A DNA stretch of 9,772 nt, taken from contig CAYUYH010000092.1 in assembly GCA_964449175.1 (NCBI GenBank), positions 1 through 9,772 on the forward strand, given 5' to 3'. A program made the translations under genes and the position numbers. This DNA comes from CAYUYH01 sp964449175. GTDB taxonomy: Bacteria > Planctomycetota > Phycisphaerae > SM23-33. Positions 7,425 to 9,772 of this stretch are shown here, one piece after another; position 1 is the first letter of the stretch; every line of letters begins with the position of its first letter. The notes below the pieces were generated by a model that saw only the letters and a list, made by a program, of their open reading frames with translations, did no database searches and had not been told where the DNA came from.

Positions 7425-8018
7425 TTACGCCTTCACCAACTCCAGCACTCGCTCGATGACGCTGTCGATATTGAAAGGCTTCTTGATGAAATCGTCGGCG
7501 CCGGCCTGCATCAGGCGGTCGACCTCGGCCGGATTCACCATGCCGGAGATGATCAGGATCTTTATGTGGCGCAGATCGGGATTGTCCCGGATCGTCTTGC
7601 AGACCACGTTTCCGTTGATGTCGGGCAGCATGTAGTCCAGGATCACGATGCTGGGGCGGAACTGCTGCGTCAGCACCCCCGCGTCGTAGCCCGTCTGGGC
7701 CATCGCCACCTCGAACCGCCCGTCGGCATTCAGCGCGTCGGCGAACAGCTCGATGATCTCAGGGTCGTCATCCACCACCAGGACGCGGATCTTGCCGCTG
7801 TCAATCTCATCCAGGGGGATCTTGTTCTCCCTCATGAACTTCACGAGGGAGTCGTGTGGTATGCGGCGGAACCTACTGCCAGGTACGCGAAACCCCTGTA
7901 ACTGCCCGCTGTCGAAGCAGCGTATCACAGTCTGTTGGGACAGCTTGCAGATTTCGGCCGCCTCTCCCGTGGTATAGACCGCTTTTCGGCGCACTTTGGT
8001 TTTACCTTCTGGCTGCAT
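7425..8018 (-). CDS. HTH (excisionase/MerR-type)-receiver response regulator
   Basis: A 197-residue regulator with reversed domain order. Residues about 14-62 form an excisionase/BldC-like winged HTH: YTTGEAAEICKLSQQTVIRC, then GFRVPGSRFRRIP as the wing. Residues about 77-195 form a receiver with D83-D85, phospho-acceptor D128 in IVILDYMLPD, S158 and K180-P181. In most response regulators the receiver precedes the DNA-binding domain. It is probably a transcription factor whose DNA binding is controlled by phosphorylation from the HDOD-GAF kinase encoded 21 bases downstream (inference). The frame stays open to a TTG at 8114, but those extra 32 residues look non-domain and the TTG has no ribosome-binding site. 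ATG at 8018 has AGAGGA just upstream, with rather short spacing, and was chosen. First gene of the middle operon. Confidence 0.92.
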   Translation of the reverse strand: MQPEGKTKVRRKAVYTTGEAAEICKLSQQTVIRCFDSGQLQGFRVPGSRFRRIPHDSLVKFMRENKIPLDEIDSGKIRVLVVDDDPEIIELFADALNADGRFEVAMAQTGYDAGVLTQQFRPSIVILDYMLPDINGNVVCKTIRDNPDLRHIKILIISGMVNPAEVDRLMQAGADDFIKKPFNIDSVIERVLELVKA

Positions 8019-8189
8019 TGTCCTCTTGCCGAGCCAAGGAGGCCTCCCCGACCTACACGTGCCTGGCTGACGATCTCTGAATCGTCCAAAAACTCCGGTG
8101 GCTTCACTTATCAATACGCGTTATTTTGCCAACATTGCTCAGCTTAACGCAACAGGAAACTGCCTAAAAATCCGCTCCGAGACAGGGTC
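8019..8189 (-). promoter_or_regulatory. AT-rich leader, probable promoter region of the HTH-receiver operon
   Basis: This stretch lies between the terminator of the flgM-like gene and the first gene of the middle operon, and bases about 8100-8180 are clearly richer in A and T than the rest of the window. That position requires a promoter here if the upstream terminator works. TTGGCA and TTGCGT occur as possible -35 elements on the minus strand, but no well-spaced TATAAT-like -10 matches them. An ACGCGT palindrome flanked by AT-rich sequence (about 8110-8127) could be an operator. No exact promoter can be assigned. Confidence 0.4.
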
Positions 8190-8221
8190 AAAAAAAAAGG
8201 GGCACGGATCCGTCCGTGCCC
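8190..8221 (-). terminator. Rho-independent terminator of the flgM-like gene
   Basis: On the minus strand GGGCACGGA (8221-8213), a four-base loop CGGA and TCCGTGCCC (8208-8200) form a perfect 9-base-pair GC-rich stem, followed by one C and nine T residues (8198-8190). It sits 29 bases past the stop codon of the flgM-like gene and should separate that transcript from the HTH-receiver operon downstream. Confidence 0.93.
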
Positions 8222-8250
8222 AAGGGCTATCCGGCCTTTGTTCTACTGGG

Positions 8251-8541
8251 TCAGAGGAGTTCTCCCAATAGCTCATCCATGAGGTTACTCATCGCTATTT
8301 CCAGGCGCTCAGGCGTTTCATACGTCCCGGCGGCGATCTCGGCCTTGACCCGCTCCACGAGCTCGCTACGGATCTCGGGGAGCTGGTGGACCATCTCCGC
8401 CAGCCTGGCAGCCTGGGAGATCTCAACAACGTCTGAGATGCCGGCAGGTTCGGCGGGCGCAGCCTTGGGGGGCACGGCGCGGGCCGGCTCAACCGGCTTC
8501 GGCGCCGAAGGAGGCTGCACGCCATGTATATCGTTGATCAT
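8251..8541 (-). CDS. flgM: FlgM-like anti-sigma-28 factor
   Basis: A 96-residue protein of the size usual for FlgM. Residues 1-35 form a flexible Pro/Ala-rich arm (MINDIHGVQPP...), as in the unstructured N terminus of this family. Residues about 36-96 match the conserved helical part: DVVEISQAARLAEM, LPEIRSELVERVKAEIAAGTYET and a Leu-rich last helix. FlgM holds the flagellar sigma factor FliA (sigma-28) inactive until the hook-basal body is complete and FlgM is exported. The ATG has AGGGA five bases upstream (8547-8551), and a strong terminator follows. No other flagellar gene is visible; the upstream neighbour is mnmG, 341 bases away. The call rests on the family pattern in the second half of the protein. 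No sigma-28 promoter was recognised upstream. Confidence 0.8.
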   Translation of the reverse strand: MINDIHGVQPPSAPKPVEPARAVPPKAAPAEPAGISDVVEISQAARLAEMVHQLPEIRSELVERVKAEIAAGTYETPERLEIAMSNLMDELLGELL

Positions 8542-8667
8542 TTATGTCCCTGGACATCGCCCGCGCATCCAGCACGGGCCAGCCATTGGGGGTCGCGCCT
8601 GCGGCTGGGACATCCGTGACCGGCCAGCAGTGCCAGCCTTGACCCCACATATTCCTTGGTCTTACCG

Positions 8668-8685
8668 CCAGGGCCTCCGCCCTGG
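8668..8685. repeat. GC-rich palindrome, REP-like
   Basis: CCAGGGC and GCCCTGG form a perfect 7-base-pair stem around a four-base loop (CTCC). No T-run follows on either strand, so it is not an intrinsic terminator. It resembles the small intergenic palindromes that many genomes carry in multiple copies, but only one copy is visible here. Confidence 0.4.
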
Positions 8686-8708
8686 TCCGGCGCATCCTTG
8701 CATCATCA

Positions 8709-8727
8709 TTCTCGACTGTTTCGAGAA
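8709..8727. repeat. Second small palindrome
   Basis: TTCTCGA and TCGAGAA form a perfect 7-base-pair stem with a five-base loop (CTGTT), 23 bases from the GC-rich palindrome. An A-run follows on the plus strand, so on the minus strand the T-run comes before the stem, the wrong order for a terminator. It could be an operator or an RNA hairpin in the flgM leader. Confidence 0.35.
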
Positions 8728-8761
8728 AAACCTTGAGGCGGCGCAAGATCGGGGGCTGGCT

Positions 8762-8869
8762 CTAACTACAGTGCCAGCAGAGTCTTGGGATCAGGTTCCT
8801 GCGGAAGGCTGGAAATGTGCGAGATTTCGGGGACGCGGGGTCGGCCAAAGAATTAGCCACGTTGCTCAT
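8762..8869 (-). other. Possible micro-ORF or frameshifted remnant after mnmG
   Basis: An ATG at 8869, 13 bases past the mnmG stop with a weak GGAT upstream, opens a 35-codon frame ending at 8762. In a second frame, 8766-8852 encodes 28 residues (beginning FFGRPRVPEI and ending DPKTLLAL) that look more like a real C terminus. Adding one T near 8853 would join the MSNVA start to that second frame. It could be a decayed short gene, a sequencing slip in a real micro-gene, or chance; I do not recognise a family. Confidence 0.15.
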
Positions 8870-8882
8870 GTTATCCAGCTTA

Positions 8883-9772
8883 TCACCTCGTGGGTCGATC
8901 TCCCTGGCCTGGGTGTATGCCTCGCCTAGCCAAGTGGATGGCCAGGACCGTGACGTCCGCCGGTGTCAGGCCGCTGACGCGCGAGGCCTGGCCGAGCGTG
9001 CCGGGGCGGACGTCGGCCAGGCGCTGCCGGGCCTCGACCCGCAGGTGGCTGACCGAGGAGTAGTCCAGGTCTGGGGGGATTGCCTGGCCGTCGATCCGAC
9101 GCATCTGATCGAGCGCCTGGGCCTGCTTGGCGAGGTAGCCCGCGTAGCGGGCGTCGGTCACGGCCGAGGCGACGGCGGTAGGACGGGCGCCGACCAGATC
9201 CGTCAACTCCGCGGCGTCACTGGCCGAGGCTAGTAGATCATCCAGCCTGGCATCGGGGCGGCGGAGCAGCTCGGCCAGGCTCTTGCCCTCCACCCGCGTG
9301 GCGGCCAGCAGCTCACCCGTGCGCTGGATGGCGTGCTTGCCGGCGCGGAACCGCTCCCAGCGCTCGTCGTCGACCAGCCCGGCGGCCCGGCCTATCTCCG
9401 TCAGCCGGCGGTCGGCGTTGTCATATCGCAGGGCCAGGCGAAACTCAGCCCGGCTGGTGAACATGCGATAGGGCTCGGTGACGCCCTTGGTGACCAGGTC
9501 GTCGATCAGCACGCCAATGTAGGCCTGGTCTCGCCCGAGCACGACGGCCGGGCGGCCCAGGCAGCGGGCGGCGGCGTTGATGCCGGCAAGCAAGCCCTGT
9601 GCGGCGGCCTCCTCATAGCCGGTCGTGCCGTTGACCTGGCCGGCCAGGAACAGGCCCGGCACGCACTTGGCCTCCAGCGTCGCCGTCAACTGGGTCGGCG
9701 GGGCATAGTCATACTCTATCGCGTAGCCGTAGCGCAGTATCTCCGCCCGCTCCAGCCCACGGATGCCGTGGA
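8883..9772 (-). CDS. mnmG: MnmG (GidA), tRNA U34 carboxymethylaminomethyl modification enzyme, C-terminal part
   Basis: The frame is open through the right edge of the window, so the first part of the gene is missing; 295 residues are visible, starting [21 protein letters not shown]. This FAD-dependent enzyme works with the GTPase MnmE to modify uridine 34 in the wobble position of several tRNAs. The visible part holds the GidA signature [17 protein letters not shown] followed by LLAGINAA, the family-typical [21 protein letters not shown] region, and the helical C-terminal domain ending [22 protein letters not shown] at 9689 is an internal leucine codon, not a start. The FAD-binding Rossmann region lies outside the window. 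The gene looks intact and ordinary to its stop. Confidence 0.97.
   Translation of the reverse strand, partial: HGIRGLERAEILRYGYAIEYDYAPPTQLTATLEAKCVPGLFLAGQVNGTTGYEEAAAQGLLAGINAAARCLGRPAVVLGRDQAYIGVLIDDLVTKGVTEPYRMFTSRAEFRLALRYDNADRRLTEIGRAAGLVDDERWERFRAGKHAIQRTGELLAATRVEGKSLAELLRRPDARLDDLLASASDAAELTDLVGARPTAVASAVTDARYAGYLAKQAQALDQMRRIDGQAIPPDLDYSSVSHLRVEARQRLADVRPGTLGQASRVSGLTPADVTVLAIHLARRGIHPGQGDRPTR

Larger units (their letters stand above)
8542..8882. other. Gene-poor region between mnmG and the flgM-like gene
   Basis: A stretch of 341 bases without a convincing gene. It contains two small palindromes at 8668-8685 and 8709-8727 and two short overlapping minus-strand frames right after mnmG (8762-8869 and 8766-8852). 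An 85-residue minus-strand frame starting at 8746 runs into the flgM-like gene and looks spurious. The flgM-like gene's promoter should be here unless it is read through from mnmG; I could not identify it. No T-run terminator for mnmG is visible. Confidence 0.5.

Noticed and set aside
8110..8140. TTGGCA followed by an AT-rich stretch as a sigma-54 promoter before the HTH-receiver gene.
   Set aside because: The required downstream GC element (TTGC) at the correct spacing is absent.
8489..8746. An 85-codon minus-strand frame overlapping the start of the flgM-like gene.
   Set aside because: It has no recognisable domain, no good ribosome-binding site, and overlaps the better supported flgM-like gene by 53 bases in another frame.
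8216..8929. A 237-codon plus-strand frame across the flgM-like gene and the intergenic region.
   Set aside because: It runs antisense to a gene with a clear family pattern, starts within the terminator hairpin, and has no domain.
8883..9689. TTG at 9689 as the start of a complete 268-residue gene.
   Set aside because: The frame continues upstream to the window edge with clear MnmG homology (GYAIEYD), so this is an internal leucine codon in a truncated gene.

Overview
The window is GC-rich bacterial DNA in which every gene I can support lies on the minus strand, so it reads right to left. The gene content suggests a flagellated Gram-negative member of Planctomycetota or a related lineage: a small Pro/Ala-rich FlgM-type protein, an HDOD-containing sensor kinase, an excisionase-type HTH fused to a receiver domain, and many multidomain two-component proteins. 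This placement is inference; there is no rRNA or other marker to settle it.

Right end (8883-9772): the C-terminal part of mnmG (gidA), a tRNA-modification housekeeping gene cut by the window edge. A 341-base gene-poor stretch with two small palindromes follows, then a FlgM-like anti-sigma-28 gene (8251-8541) closed by a clear rho-independent terminator (8190-8221).

Middle (4148-8018): a three-gene signalling module, probably one operon. It begins after an AT-rich leader and encodes an HTH-receiver regulator with its DNA-binding domain at the N terminus, a cytoplasmic HDOD-GAF-histidine kinase with an apparently complete HD metal-site set, and a receiver-coiled coil-GAF protein whose reading frame overlaps the kinase gene by 86 bases. 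A plausible reading is that the kinase integrates a signal through HDOD and GAF and phosphorylates both receiver proteins, one acting on DNA and the other through its GAF domain.

Left (1-3795): after a 352-base gap comes a second signalling unit with overlapping, translationally coupled genes. It encodes a membrane-anchored periplasmic binding protein (ABC_sub_bind-like, with no permease or ATPase gene nearby), a transmembrane Cache-HAMP hybrid kinase carrying HisKA, HATPase, receiver and HPt domains, and the first 70 residues of a response regulator. Together these resemble a ligand-sensing His-Asp-His-Asp phosphorelay: the binding protein detects a solute, the hybrid kinase passes phosphate internally to its HPt histidine, and the last gene's receiver is the probable acceptor.

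I saw no tRNA or rRNA, CRISPR array, insertion sequence or prophage gene. The points most worth a second look are the two unusual signalling modules, the HTH-receiver domain order, and the long kinase/receiver gene overlap.
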